The notes: generated by a model from the letters alone, not told the origin. A stretch of DNA of 64,000 bases from UBA8516 sp035457865 (GCA_035457865.1 DATIAR010000059.1:8922-72921), one strand, 5' to 3'; numbered from the stretch's first letter, positions 35,495 through 44,253 are shown. Numbers and translations are program-made.

Positions 35495-36244
35495 ATGAAA
35501 ATTGAATTGTTACCAGCAGCTGCAGGATATGATAGAGCCATCACTGTATTTTCTCCAGATGGGCGATTATACCAAGTAGAGTATGCTATTGAAACAGTTA
35601 GACGTGGAACTCTTGCAATTGGGATTAAAAGTAAGGATGGAATTATTCTTGCAGTGGAAGAAAAACCGCGCAAATTACAAAATGCCGAAGTAACACAAAA
35701 AATTTTCCAAGTCGATGATCATATTGGAGTTGCAGCCGCAGGATATATCCCAGATGCACGAAGCCAGGTAGATAATGCCAGATTCTTTTCACAAAGTAAC
35801 AGAATGATATATGACGAACCAATAGAAGTAGAATCAGTCGCTAAACATCTTGCAGACCAATGTCAACAATTTACTCAATATGCTGGAGTTAGACCGTTTG
35901 GTGTTGCGTTAATTATTGCAGGTATAGACAAGAGTGGAAGCACAATATACCTCACTGATCCAAGTGGGACATACATTTCCTATGATGCAGTTGCAATCGG
36001 GTCAGGCGCTGATCAAGTAACTGAACACCTAGAAAAATACTATAAAAAAGACATGTCACTAGAAGATGCGGCAGCACTTGCAATAGAATCAATATATCTT
36101 GTTAGTGAAGATAAAGAAGGAATAAAACACGTCAAGATGTCACAAATTCTTAATGACGCCAAACTTCTAAGTAAAGTTCCAGAAAAAGATATTGAAAAAT
36201 ATGCCGCAAAGGCAAAAGAACATTCTGCAAAAAGACAGAGCTAA
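35495..36244 (+). CDS. psmA: Proteasome alpha subunit
   Basis: 249 residues from the ATG at 35495; upstream in-frame starts would run into the divergent DUF371 gene. Forms the outer rings of the 20S proteasome. The alpha-type N-terminus is clear: GYDRAITVFSPDGRLYQVEYAIETVRRGTLAIGIKSKDGIILAVE, followed by GVAAAGYIPDAR and RPFGVALIIAGID. The usual archaeal length and N-terminal gate tyrosine (YDRA) are present. Confidence 0.96.
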   Translation: MKIELLPAAAGYDRAITVFSPDGRLYQVEYAIETVRRGTLAIGIKSKDGIILAVEEKPRKLQNAEVTQKIFQVDDHIGVAAAGYIPDARSQVDNARFFSQSNRMIYDEPIEVESVAKHLADQCQQFTQYAGVRPFGVALIIAGIDKSGSTIYLTDPSGTYISYDAVAIGSGADQVTEHLEKYYKKDMSLEDAAALAIESIYLVSEDKEGIKHVKMSQILNDAKLLSKVPEKDIEKYAAKAKEHSAKRQS

Positions 36245-36279
36245 TCTCTACTGTTTTATAACGCACAAAGATACATTAA

Positions 36280-37098
36280 TTGTTGAAAATTTCAATTGCA
36301 ATTCCTGATTCTGCATTAACTGATGAATCTACACAGCTTGATAAATCAAGAAAGATATCTCTGATTGCACGAACATGTGCGATATTTCATGTGCAAACAA
36401 TTTATCTGTATCACGAAAGTTCTGGTACGGAGCAAGACAAATCTCTTTTACGTACTATTTTACGATATCTTGAAACACCACAGTATTTACGGCGCACATT
36501 ATTTCCAAAAATTTCAGAATTAAAATATGCTGGAATTCTCAGTCCATTAAAAATTCCACACCATATTTACACTCCAGATTCAACTAAAATCAAAACTGGC
36601 GACATACGAGAAGGCGTTGTATTCTTTGCAAAAGGAGGAAAATATGTCGATGTTGGACTTGACAAACCAATTCAGTATTTTGGTGATGATAGAGTTGGAA
36701 GAAGAATCACTGTACAATTCAAAACTGGATTTCCAGAACTTTCTATTAAGCAGATAAAACGCAATGAGGTTAGACAATATTGGGGATATGAAGTAAAAGA
36801 AAGCGCAAATCTACGCACCCTTCTTTCAAGCTGGAATTCGCATGTCATTTTGACCTCAAAAAAAGGGAAAATCATACATAAAACGCAGAAATTTTTTGAT
36901 GAAATAGCAGATGCCTCGGCACTTGTTGTTTTTGGCTCTCCTGAAAGAGGAATTCATGAAATTTTAGGTAGCGCAGTAAACAACATCCCAAAATCACAAA
37001 CTCTTAATTTCTTTCCGGAACAAGCTACTGAAACTGTACGTCTTGAAGAAGCAATACTTGGTACGCTCTCGATCCTAAATGTTCTAACACGCAATTGA
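36280..37098 (+). CDS. SPOUT-class RNA methyltransferase (COG2106-type)
   Basis: 272 residues, TTG start. N-terminal KISIAIPDSALTDESTQLDKSRKISLIARTCAIFHVQTIYLY and the knotted-domain end ASALVVFGSPERGIHEILG...LNFFPEQATETVRLEEAILGTLSILN match the archaeal and eukaryotic SPOUT1/COG2106 group, with an OB-like insert (IREGVVFFAKGGKYVDVGLDKP). These proteins bind SAM through a trefoil knot; rRNA modification is likely. Its position just before the L3 operon is typical for archaea. Confidence 0.85.
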   Translation: MLKISIAIPDSALTDESTQLDKSRKISLIARTCAIFHVQTIYLYHESSGTEQDKSLLRTILRYLETPQYLRRTLFPKISELKYAGILSPLKIPHHIYTPDSTKIKTGDIREGVVFFAKGGKYVDVGLDKPIQYFGDDRVGRRITVQFKTGFPELSIKQIKRNEVRQYWGYEVKESANLRTLLSSWNSHVILTSKKGKIIHKTQKFFDEIADASALVVFGSPERGIHEILGSAVNNIPKSQTLNFFPEQATETVRLEEAILGTLSILNVLTRN

Positions 37099-37129
37099 AT
37101 TTAATATTGCTTCAAATGATTTGATTTTA

Positions 37130-37237
37130 ATGACGCGCCAAAAATTTTTTTTACTTGTTGCAATCATTACAGGAATTGTAGGAGTCGTTGTTGGTGGAAT
37201 TATTTTTTCAATAACCATAATGGATTTATTACATTGA
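37130..37237 (+). CDS. Single-TM mini-protein (35 aa)
   Basis: Complete ATG-to-stop frame: MTRQKFFLLVAIITGIVG, a run of hydrophobic residues, and ending TIMDLLH. One membrane helix with a Gly-rich core. Lies between the SPOUT gene and the L3 promoter. A comparable 31-residue frame is at 51008. Short, so chance is possible. Confidence 0.4.
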   Translation: MTRQKFFLLVAIITGIVGVVVGGIIFSITIMDLLH

Positions 37238-37291
37238 TAAAATCAATAATTACATAAAAAATCGATCAAGATGATATTTCTAATAGTAGAC

Positions 37292-37298
37292 TTATAAT
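37292..37298 (+). promoter_or_regulatory. TATA-like box of the ribosomal protein operon
   Basis: TTATAAT about 30 bases before the L3 ATG; sole clear promoter for the L3-to-L6 gene string, whose genes are otherwise tightly packed. Confidence 0.5.
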
Positions 37299-37325
37299 GG
37301 GGTTTACAACATCTAGCGTTTATCC

Positions 37326-38318
37326 ATGGGTCATAGAAAACATAGTCAGCCAAGGCGAGGAAGTCTTGCATATCTTCCAAGAGGACGAGCTAAAAGCATG
37401 GAAGCAAGAATCAGGACTTGGCCAAATCAAGATGGTGATCAGCCAAGATTATTGGCACATGCAGGATTCAAAGCTGGCTGCATTCGTGTTGCAAGCATAG
37501 ATGATAGAGACAAAACACCAAACTTTGGAAAACAACTTGTCAGTCTTGGTACAGTAGTTGTAACTCCTCCAATCTCAGTTATAGGAATACGCGGCTATGC
37601 AAAAGACAGATACGGATTAGATTCAATTTTTGATGTTTATGCAAAAGATCTACCAAAAGAATTACCACGGTTGTTTACTGCAAAATCTGACGATAAAAGT
37701 TTCGAGCGAGCAGAAAAATCCCTTGGGAGAGTTTCTGATCTTTTTGCCATTGTTGCTGTACTTCCAAGACATGCTGGCAGAGAACAAAAAAAACCATATG
37801 TTTTTGAAGTTGCTGTAAAAGGCGGAGATATTGCAAAACAATTTGCATTTGTTAAAGATCTTTTGGGTAAAGAGGTTAAAGTTGATCAAGTCTTTCAAAA
37901 AGGCGCAGATGTTGATGTTGCGGCAATCACGAAAGGAAAAGGAATTGAAGGGCCAATTACAAGATGGGGTGTTAAAAAGAAACAGCACAAATCAAGAAAA
38001 AGTGTAAGAGCTTTGGGTACACTTGGTCCAATTAGTCCGGCAACAATCATGTACACAGTACCAAGAGCAGGTCAACGTGGATTTCATCAAAGAACACAAT
38101 ACAATAACAGAATTATGATAATGAGCAATACTCAAAACAATGAATTCAAAATCAATCCTGCTGGTGGATTCAAACATTTTGGATTGGTGGAAGGAGACTT
38201 TGTTGTAATACGTGGCTCCATTCCAGGAACTTACAGACGACTTGTTAAACTACGAGCACCAGTCAGACAAAGAGTCTCGAAAATAACCCAACCTAACATT
38301 TTGGAGATAATGGTATGA
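37326..38318 (+). CDS. rpl3: Ribosomal protein L3 (uL3)
   Basis: 330 residues; archaeal/eukaryal-type L3 with MGHRKHSQPRRGSLAYLPRGRAKS at the start and HKSRKSVRALGTLGP, TMYTVPRAGQRGFHQRT-like and GDFVVIRGSIPGTYRRL motifs near the end. Large-subunit protein at the peptidyl-transferase entry. First gene of the operon, overlapping L4 by four bases. Confidence 0.97.
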   Translation: MGHRKHSQPRRGSLAYLPRGRAKSMEARIRTWPNQDGDQPRLLAHAGFKAGCIRVASIDDRDKTPNFGKQLVSLGTVVVTPPISVIGIRGYAKDRYGLDSIFDVYAKDLPKELPRLFTAKSDDKSFERAEKSLGRVSDLFAIVAVLPRHAGREQKKPYVFEVAVKGGDIAKQFAFVKDLLGKEVKVDQVFQKGADVDVAAITKGKGIEGPITRWGVKKKQHKSRKSVRALGTLGPISPATIMYTVPRAGQRGFHQRTQYNNRIMIMSNTQNNEFKINPAGGFKHFGLVEGDFVVIRGSIPGTYRRLVKLRAPVRQRVSKITQPNILEIMV

Positions 38319-39130
38319 AAGCCCAAGTTTTTTCAATAAGTGGTTCTAAAACAGATGAAGTAGATTTACCAACAATATTTTCTACTCCCCTTAGAACTGA
38401 TCTCTTACACAAAGCATATGTTAACTTGGAATCACACACATTTCAGAGTCAAGGAAGATATCCAAATGCTGGTATGGATGTTGTAGCAGAGTCAAACAGT
38501 CCTCCTACTGGTCATCATCAAGCAAGAGTTGCAAGATTACGCGGAGGTGGAGGTGGAAGACAAGGACAAGGTGGTGGAGTCGCAATGGTAAGAGGAGGAA
38601 GACAAGCCCATCCGCCCACAACAGAAAAGGTAGTGTACAAGATCTTAAATAAAAAAGAAAACAAGCTTGCTCTTTGTTCTGCAATCGCCGCAACTTCTTC
38701 TGCAGACCTTGTAAAATCACGAGGACATAAAATCGATAAATTAGAATCATTTCCAATCGTTGTCTCTGACGAAATCGAGTCAATATCAAAAGCAAAAGAC
38801 TTGGAAAAACTCTTTGACGCATTAAACCTCACCCAAGACATTGATCGACTACGATCAAGACTAAAACGACGTTCAGGCAAACCACTCTTGCGCGGAAGAA
38901 AAACGAAAATCGGAAAAAGTATACTTTTAGTAGTAAAAGATTCTAAAAATCTTTCAAAAGCATGCGGTGCCTTTTTGGGTGTAGATGTAAAATCAGTAAG
39001 CAGTCTAAGTGTTTTGGACTTGGTTCCTGGCTCACAACCAATACGATTAACTGTATTTTCAAAAAGTGCAATAGAAGAAATTGGTAAAATAAAATCTTCA
39101 CACTTGGAACTAATGGTGAAAACAAAATGA
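38315..39130 (+). CDS. rpl4: Ribosomal protein L4 (uL4)
   Basis: 271 residues. The Gly/Arg-rich exit-tunnel loop is obvious (RLRGGGGGRQGQGGGVAMVRGGRQAHPP), followed by the archaeal helix set and LDLVPGSQPIRLTVFSKSAIEEI. Overlaps L3 upstream and L23 downstream by four bases each. Confidence 0.96.
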   Translation: MKAQVFSISGSKTDEVDLPTIFSTPLRTDLLHKAYVNLESHTFQSQGRYPNAGMDVVAESNSPPTGHHQARVARLRGGGGGRQGQGGGVAMVRGGRQAHPPTTEKVVYKILNKKENKLALCSAIAATSSADLVKSRGHKIDKLESFPIVVSDEIESISKAKDLEKLFDALNLTQDIDRLRSRLKRRSGKPLLRGRKTKIGKSILLVVKDSKNLSKACGAFLGVDVKSVSSLSVLDLVPGSQPIRLTVFSKSAIEEIGKIKSSHLELMVKTK

Positions 39131-39393
39131 ATTCAGACGAAGCAATTCAAATAGTTTTAAAGCCGTATATCACAGAAAAGACTTTTGCGTTAGTTGAAAA
39201 GGAAAGCAGAATATGCTTTATTGTAAAGGATACTGCAACAAAACCAAAAATCATGGAAGCAGTCAAGATACTTTACAACGAAGAACCGATAACGGTAAAT
39301 ACCTGCAGATCAGTCTATGGTAAAAAGGCATTTGTCAAATTCCAGTCGGTAGATAAAGCAAGAGATCTTGCAACAAAGATAGGAATGCTATAA
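39127..39393 (+). CDS. rpl23: Ribosomal protein L23 (uL23)
   Basis: 88 residues: LKPYITEKTFALVEKESRICFIVKDTATKPKIMEAVKILYNEEPITVNT and the C-terminal KKAFVKFQ, typical of L23 at the tunnel exit where SRP and chaperones dock. Overlaps L4. The next gene is S19; no L2 frame is present in the 41-base gap. Confidence 0.95.
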   Translation: MNSDEAIQIVLKPYITEKTFALVEKESRICFIVKDTATKPKIMEAVKILYNEEPITVNTCRSVYGKKAFVKFQSVDKARDLATKIGML

Positions 39394-39434
39394 TATGGTA
39401 CAATTTGAATCTCTTCGCATAATGGTGAGTTTGA

Positions 39435-39830
39435 ATGGTTAAAGAATTCAAGTATCGTGGGCTTTCAACAGAGGATCTTCAGAGCCAATCGCTAGAGAAT
39501 CTCTTTCATCTTTTGCCAGCAAGAGCAAGAAGATCACTTACTAGAGGCATTACTGATCAAAAACGAAAACTGCTTGAAGAAACAAAATTGGCAAAGGCAG
39601 GTAAACTAACAACTCCGATAAAAACGCATCTCCGTGATTTGATAATTTTACCATACATGATTGGAGTTACAATAAACGTATTTTCTGGAAAAGAATTTGT
39701 TCCAGTTACTATAAAGCCTGAAATGGTCGGTCATTATTTAGGCGAATATGTGATGACAAACAAAAGAGTTGTTCATGGAGCACCTGGTGTAGGAGCATCA
39801 AGGTCTAGCTTGTATGTTCCACTAAAGTGA
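39435..39830 (+). CDS. rps19: Ribosomal protein S19 (uS19)
   Basis: 131 residues. Archaeal S19: FKYRGLSTEDLQSQSLENLFHLLPARARRSLTRG, IKTHLRDLIILPYMIGVTINVFSGKEFVPVTIKPEMVGHYLGEY, and the C-terminal HGAPGVGASRSS. Small-subunit head protein. Follows L23 directly. Confidence 0.96.
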   Translation: MVKEFKYRGLSTEDLQSQSLENLFHLLPARARRSLTRGITDQKRKLLEETKLAKAGKLTTPIKTHLRDLIILPYMIGVTINVFSGKEFVPVTIKPEMVGHYLGEYVMTNKRVVHGAPGVGASRSSLYVPLK

Positions 39831-39835
39831 TTTAT

Positions 39836-40294
39836 ATGGCCGGATTCAAATACGCGTTTCAAAATTATGATAAAACAAAACACGTTCGTTCAGCTCTTAG
39901 AGAAAAAACAATCTCGCACAAACATGCACGTGAAATTGCAGTTGCGATAAAAGGACTATCCATAGAAAAAGCGCGAAGTTATCTGGAAGATGTTGTAAGG
40001 CTAAAACGAGCTGTTGCATTTAGACGATATCATAATGAAGTAGGTCACAAATCAGATACTGGAATGATGTCAGGACGATATCCACAAAAAGCTGCAGGAG
40101 AATTCATTAGATTACTTGATAATCTAGAATCAAATGCAGAATACCGTGGAATGGATTTAGATAGACTTAGAATAATTAATGCTACTGTTCACAAAGGAAG
40201 AAAAATTCAGAGGTTTACTCCACGTGCAATGGGAAGAGCATCGCCAAAAATTGACATACTAACGCATGTTGAGCTGGTAGCTCAGGAGATATGA
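39836..40294 (+). CDS. rpl22: Ribosomal protein L22 (uL22)
   Basis: 152 residues from the ATG at 39836 (MAGFKYAFQNYDKTKHVRSALREKTISHKHAREIAVAIKG); an in-frame GTG nine bases upstream overlaps S19 and is less likely. Contains the conserved RMDLDRLRIINATVHKGRKIQRFTPRAMG-like tail (GMDLDRLRII...). Exit-tunnel protein. Confidence 0.96.
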   Translation: MAGFKYAFQNYDKTKHVRSALREKTISHKHAREIAVAIKGLSIEKARSYLEDVVRLKRAVAFRRYHNEVGHKSDTGMMSGRYPQKAAGEFIRLLDNLESNAEYRGMDLDRLRIINATVHKGRKIQRFTPRAMGRASPKIDILTHVELVAQEI

Positions 40295-40295
40295 A

Positions 40296-41066
40296 ATGTC
40301 CTCTGTAAAAAATGTAATAAATGATAGCTATAAACTTATGTTGCTCAAAGATTATCTAAGAGTAGCAATCAAAGAAGCTGGATTTTCTGACGTAGACATA
40401 CAAAAGACTCCTACAGGAACTCGTGTTGCACTTCACGTCACCAGACCGGGGATTGTGATAGGGAGAAAGGGTTCTGGTATACGTGACTTAACTAAAGCGC
40501 TGGAAAAAGATTTTGATCTTAAGAATCCACAAATCTCTGTAGTAGAAATCGATAAACCGGAACTAGACCCAAACGTTATGTGTAATAGAATGTCACAACA
40601 CCTTGCACGAGGTACTGCGTTTAGACGCGCTGTTATGTGGACCATGCAAACAATCATGAACGCGGGAGCAATGGGCGTTCAAATCACAATTTCAGGTAAA
40701 CTCCGTGGGGAACGCTCAGCTTTTGAAAAACATAGCAAAGGAATTTTGCCACGTGCAGGTCATCATGCCAATGTCATAGTGGCAGAAGACATTGTTCATG
40801 TAGATACTAAAATGGGACTAATTGGAGTAAGAATTAGAATAGCAAGAAAAGAAAACTATGTTCCAGAATTCGAATTCAAGACTGCTACAAAAGAAGTTCG
40901 CCCACCAAAGAAGAAGGAAGTCGAATTAGAAGAAGAAACTATCATGATTGAAGAAATTCCAGAAGATCCAACAAAACCACGAACAGAAAGTGAATTAATT
41001 GAAAAAGAAGAAGAGCACATCAAAGCCGTAGAAACATATGAGGAAATTGAAGAGGAATTAAAGTAA
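40296..41066 (+). CDS. rps3: Ribosomal protein S3 (uS3)
   Basis: 256 residues. KH domain with VTRPGIVIGRKGSGIRDLTKALEKDF, then MGVQITISGKLRGERSAFEKHSKGILPRAGHHANV. The last 50 residues form an acidic Glu/Lys extension (KKKEVELEEETIMIEEIPED...), common in archaeal S3. Overlaps L29 by one base. Confidence 0.97.
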   Translation: MSSVKNVINDSYKLMLLKDYLRVAIKEAGFSDVDIQKTPTGTRVALHVTRPGIVIGRKGSGIRDLTKALEKDFDLKNPQISVVEIDKPELDPNVMCNRMSQHLARGTAFRRAVMWTMQTIMNAGAMGVQITISGKLRGERSAFEKHSKGILPRAGHHANVIVAEDIVHVDTKMGLIGVRIRIARKENYVPEFEFKTATKEVRPPKKKEVELEEETIMIEEIPEDPTKPRTESELIEKEEEHIKAVETYEEIEEELK

Positions 41067-41269
41067 TGGCGCGATTGAAGATGAAAACAGTAAGAGAATT
41101 TAATGAAACTGATCTTAAAGATAGGCTTGGACAACTACGCACAGAACTTGGCAAATTACGTGTTGAATCCTCAAAAGGGACATTAAGAAAAGAAAATGGA
41201 AAGGTACGTGCAATAAGAAGAGATATTGCAAGAATACTGACAAGACTGGGAGAGATGAAAAAGCAATGA
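41066..41269 (+). CDS. rpl29: Ribosomal protein L29 (uL29)
   Basis: 67 residues: MARLKMKTVREFNETDLKDRLGQLRTELGKLRVESSKGT and IRRDIARILTRLGEMKK, the two-helix L29 fold. Overlaps Rpp29 gene by four bases. Confidence 0.95.
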   Translation: MARLKMKTVREFNETDLKDRLGQLRTELGKLRVESSKGTLRKENGKVRAIRRDIARILTRLGEMKKQ

Positions 41270-41532
41270 TTACTACTGAAAATATATCGCAACATGAATT
41301 AATTGGGCTTGATACGGAGATTGCACAATCTTCTAACATACAAACAATCGGACTTAAAGGTAAAGTAGTTGATGAAACCAAATTTATGTTTGTTTTACGT
41401 ACGGAAAATGGAATAAAGAAATTCCCAAAAGAAAACACAATTTGGCGATTTTCTCTTAATAATAACAAAATTATACTGAATGGAAGTATGCTAACAAAAA
41501 GATCACACGAAAGAATAGGAATGAAGGCATGA
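41266..41532 (+). CDS. rnp1: RNase P protein component 1 (Rpp29/POP4)
   Basis: 88 residues. Sm-like beta barrel of archaeal Rpp29: NISQHELIGLDTEIAQSSNIQTIGLKGKVVDETKFMFVLRTENGIKKFPKENTIWRFSL, with the closing LTKRSHERIGMK. It assists the RNase P RNA in tRNA 5' processing. The location between L29 and S17 is the conserved archaeal position. Confidence 0.93.
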   Translation: MITTENISQHELIGLDTEIAQSSNIQTIGLKGKVVDETKFMFVLRTENGIKKFPKENTIWRFSLNNNKIILNGSMLTKRSHERIGMKA

Positions 41533-41852
41533 CAAGAAACATAGGAATATCTGTCCAAACACCAAAAACTGAATGTACCGATCATCTTTGTCCCTTCCAT
41601 GGAAGACTATCAGTTAGAGGTAAGCTAATCGAGGGTAAGGTAGTCAGCTCCAAAGCGCCAAAGATGATTGTAGTTCAACAAGAAGCGCCAAAATTCATCA
41701 CTAAATTTAAAAGGTATGCTCGTAGTCAAAGCAAAATTCATGCATACAAACCATCTTGTATTGATGTAAAAGAAGGCGATATTGTTCTTACTGCGGAATG
41801 TAGACCAATATCAAAGAGTGTTTCATTTGTAGTAGTGGAGGTTGTGTCATAA
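41529..41852 (+). CDS. rps17: Ribosomal protein S17 (uS17)
   Basis: 107 residues with RNIGISVQTPKTECTDHLCPFHGRLSVRGKLIEGKVVSSKAPKMIVVQQE and DIVLTAECRPISKSVSFVVVEVV. OB-fold protein of the small subunit. Its stop overlaps the L14 start by one base. Confidence 0.96.
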   Translation: MTRNIGISVQTPKTECTDHLCPFHGRLSVRGKLIEGKVVSSKAPKMIVVQQEAPKFITKFKRYARSQSKIHAYKPSCIDVKEGDIVLTAECRPISKSVSFVVVEVVS

Positions 41853-42289
41853 TGACAGCAACAAAGAGTCGTGCAGTTTCTGCAAAAGGTGTGCAAGAAT
41901 TTAGACCATATGTGACAAGAGTGTTGCCACTTGGTGCACAAGTAGTATGTGCTGATAATACTGGTGCAAAAATATTAGAAATAATAATGGTGCAAAAGAC
42001 CAAGACTAGAGTAGCTAGATACCCGTCAGCAGCTGTTGGTGATTTTGTAAATGTGGTTGTTAAAAAAGGCCCAGGAGAGCTTAGAAAACAGATCTATGGC
42101 GCAGTTATTGTCAGACAAAAATACCCAATAAAGCGACTAAACGGAGTTAGAGTTACTTTTGAAGACAATGCCGCTGTACTTGTTACCCCAGAAGGCGAAA
42201 TCAAAGGTACTGAAATCAAAGGCCCAGTAGCAGCAGAAGCTTCAGAAAAGTGGCCAAGAATAGCAAATCTTGCATCCATGGTGGTATAA
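41852..42289 (+). CDS. rpl14: Ribosomal protein L14 (uL14)
   Basis: 145 residues: GVQEFRPYVTRVLPLGAQVVCADNTGAKILEIIMV, RYPSAAVGDFVNVVVKKGPGELRKQIYGAVIVRQKYPIKRLNGVRVTFEDNAAVLVTPEGE. Binds 23S rRNA at the subunit interface. Ends with the archaeal W/R-rich tail KWPRIANLASMVV. Confidence 0.97.
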   Translation: MTATKSRAVSAKGVQEFRPYVTRVLPLGAQVVCADNTGAKILEIIMVQKTKTRVARYPSAAVGDFVNVVVKKGPGELRKQIYGAVIVRQKYPIKRLNGVRVTFEDNAAVLVTPEGEIKGTEIKGPVAAEASEKWPRIANLASMVV

Positions 42290-42290
42290 A

Positions 42291-42830
42291 ATGAAGCCAA
42301 CACTAGTTAGAAATCGACAGATATTCCAGGCAGCACATCATACGCGAAGCAAACAACTTGGTTCTACACTTTCAAAAGAATTACGAAAAAAATATGGAAG
42401 ACGCAGTGCACGTGTGGTTGAAGGTGATACTGTACGGGTCATGCGTGGTGAATTCAAAGGAATTGATGGTAAAGTTACCCATGTATCAACTGAAAAAAAT
42501 GGCATTGCAATTGAAGGAATAAAACGTGAAAAATTGAAAGGTGGAAATGTAGACATTTACATTCATACGTCAAACGTTATGATAACTGGAATGAATCTTG
42601 ATGATAAATGGCGTCAAAACAGAATGGAAAAACAAAAGACAAAAACATCAAAAGAAAAACCCATCGAGGCGCCAAAAGAAAAACCAGCTGAAAAACCTCT
42701 AAAAACATTAGAAACTAAAAAAGTAAAATCAACAAAAACAACAAAGAGTTCAAAAGAAAAACCAAAATCAACTAAAAAGGAAACAAAACAAACAAAAGCG
42801 GCAAAACCAGTGAAAAAGGAGAATAAATAA
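42291..42830 (+). CDS. rpl24: Ribosomal protein L24 (uL24) with long Lys-rich tail
   Basis: 179 residues from the ATG at 42291. Core (about 1-105): HHTRSKQLGSTLSKELRKKYGRRSARVVEGDTVRVMRGEFKGIDGKVTHV with the KOW motif. The remaining 70 residues are a low-complexity Lys/Thr/Glu/Pro extension (KEKPIEAPKEKPAEKP, TKTTKSSKEKPKSTKK) not found in typical archaeal L24 (about 120 residues). The tail may help fold around rRNA or the subunit surface. Confidence 0.95.
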   Translation: MKPTLVRNRQIFQAAHHTRSKQLGSTLSKELRKKYGRRSARVVEGDTVRVMRGEFKGIDGKVTHVSTEKNGIAIEGIKREKLKGGNVDIYIHTSNVMITGMNLDDKWRQNRMEKQKTKTSKEKPIEAPKEKPAEKPLKTLETKKVKSTKTTKSSKEKPKSTKKETKQTKAAKPVKKENK

Positions 42831-43546
42831 TGGTCAGCATCGCAGGGAGCAAGAAACTGAAAAGACAAATGTCTCCAATCTTCTGGGGCATTACAAGAAA
42901 GGATGATCGATTTGTTGTAACTGTTCGACCAGGTGGACATTCAAAACAAACTGCAATTCCAACAGCTGTGTTTGTTCGTGACATTCTAAAATTAGCTACT
43001 ACACTAAGAGAAGCAAAATCTGCTATTTATGGTGGAAAAATCAAAGTTGACGGTGTTACACGAAAGTCACTTCATCATGGAATTGGCCTTATGGACGTAG
43101 TTGAACTTGAAGGATTATCTGATGTATACAGACTGGTACCAAAAGATTCTATGGTATTGCAACCAATTGTGATAAATTCTGCAGAAAAAACAAAGAAACT
43201 TGTCAAAGTAACAAGCAAGGTAACAATAAAAGGTTCAAAGACACAACTTGGTTTCCATGACGGACGCTCTCTTATCACCGATACTAAGGTAAACGTGGGC
43301 GATACATGTCTAATGCAGATACCAGAACAAAAAATTCTTGAAGTGATTAAACTAGAAAAAGGCGCTCGAGTCATAGTAACAAGTGGGATTAACGCAGGTC
43401 ATATAGGAAAAGTTGACGAAATTAAAGAAGGTTCATTCGTACTTCCAAGGCGTGCTGCTGTAAATATTGGCGAAAGACAAATTGAAATCCCAACAGATCT
43501 GATAATGGCGGTAGGTAAGGACCAGCCGGTAATACAAATAGAGTGA
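42830..43546 (+). CDS. rps4e: Ribosomal protein S4e (eS4)
   Basis: 238 residues. Archaeal/eukaryal-specific small-subunit protein: GSKKLKRQMSPIFWGITRKDDRFVVTVRPGGHSKQTAIPTAVFVRDILKLATTLREAK, an S4-type RNA-binding segment (IYGGKIKVDGVTRKSLHHGIGLMDVV), and a KOW-like GARVIVTSGINAGHIGKVDEI. Its presence here is a clear archaeal marker. Confidence 0.96.
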   Translation: MVSIAGSKKLKRQMSPIFWGITRKDDRFVVTVRPGGHSKQTAIPTAVFVRDILKLATTLREAKSAIYGGKIKVDGVTRKSLHHGIGLMDVVELEGLSDVYRLVPKDSMVLQPIVINSAEKTKKLVKVTSKVTIKGSKTQLGFHDGRSLITDTKVNVGDTCLMQIPEQKILEVIKLEKGARVIVTSGINAGHIGKVDEIKEGSFVLPRRAAVNIGERQIEIPTDLIMAVGKDQPVIQIE

Positions 43547-43550
43547 TAAT

Positions 43551-44072
43551 ATGTCGCAGAAACTTGAAAACACTATGAAGAAAATTTCAATTGCCAAAGT
43601 AGTCCTAAACATGGGGGTTGGAAAATCTGGAGAACCAATTGAACAAGCAAAACGCGCTCTAGAACAAATTGCTGGACAAAAACCGAACTCACGCAATGCT
43701 AAAGATACTCAAAGAGATTGGGGGGTTCATAAAGGCGAACCAATAGGTGTTGCTGTAACCCTTAGAAGACAACCTGCAATAGAACTTATCAAAAGACTCT
43801 TTGCTGCAAAAGGAAATCAGATAAAAGGCTCTTCATTTGACGATTTTGGGAATTTATCATTTGGAATAAAAGAACACATAGACATTCCTGGAGTAAAATA
43901 TGATCCTCAAATTGGCATTTTAGGATTAAATGTTTCAATTTCATTGGCAAGACCAGGTTTTAACATTAGATTTAGGAGTAAACACAAAGCAAGCGTCGGC
44001 AATCATCATAGGATTACAAGCGAAGAGGCAAAGGCATTTCTAGCGAAAGAATTTGGAATAGAGATAGTGTAA
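43551..44072 (+). CDS. rpl5: Ribosomal protein L5 (uL5)
   Basis: 173 residues: MKKISIAKVVLNMGVGKSGEPIEQAKRALEQIAGQKPNSRNAKDTQRDWGVHKGEPIGVAVTLRR, and DDFGNLSFGIKEHIDIPGVKYDPQIGILGLNVSISLARPGFNIRFR. Central protuberance protein contacting 5S rRNA. One base separates its stop from S14. Confidence 0.96.
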   Translation: MSQKLENTMKKISIAKVVLNMGVGKSGEPIEQAKRALEQIAGQKPNSRNAKDTQRDWGVHKGEPIGVAVTLRRQPAIELIKRLFAAKGNQIKGSSFDDFGNLSFGIKEHIDIPGVKYDPQIGILGLNVSISLARPGFNIRFRSKHKASVGNHHRITSEEAKAFLAKEFGIEIV

Positions 44073-44073
44073 A

Positions 44074-44253
44074 ATGGTAAAAAATCGTGATTACAAAGTA
44101 ACAGGAAGAACCGTACATAAATTCGGTAAAGGCTCACGTTGGTGTAAGCGATGTGGTGACTATAATGCAGTCATTCAGAAATATGATCTTGATCTGTGCA
44201 GACGATGCTTTAGAGAAGTTGCTGTATCACTAGGGTTTAGGAAGTTTAGGTGA
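44074..44253 (+). CDS. rps14: Ribosomal protein S14, zinc-binding type (uS14)
   Basis: 59 residues from ATG at 44074: RDYKVTGRTVHKFGKGSRWCKRCGDYNAVIQKYDLDLCRRCFREVAVSLGFRKF. Two CxxC pairs (C24/C27 and C42/C45) form the zinc site of the short archaeal-type S14. Lies in the standard place between L5 and S8. Confidence 0.95.
   Translation: MVKNRDYKVTGRTVHKFGKGSRWCKRCGDYNAVIQKYDLDLCRRCFREVAVSLGFRKFR

Noticed and set aside
37301..37309. GGTTTACAA half-site in the L3 promoter region, identical to a BirA half-box
   Set aside because: No matching TTGTAAACC arm 14-15 bases upstream, so probably chance.
37297..37500. 67-residue frame overlapping the L3 start
   Set aside because: Different frame of the L3 gene; L3 from 37326 is unambiguous.
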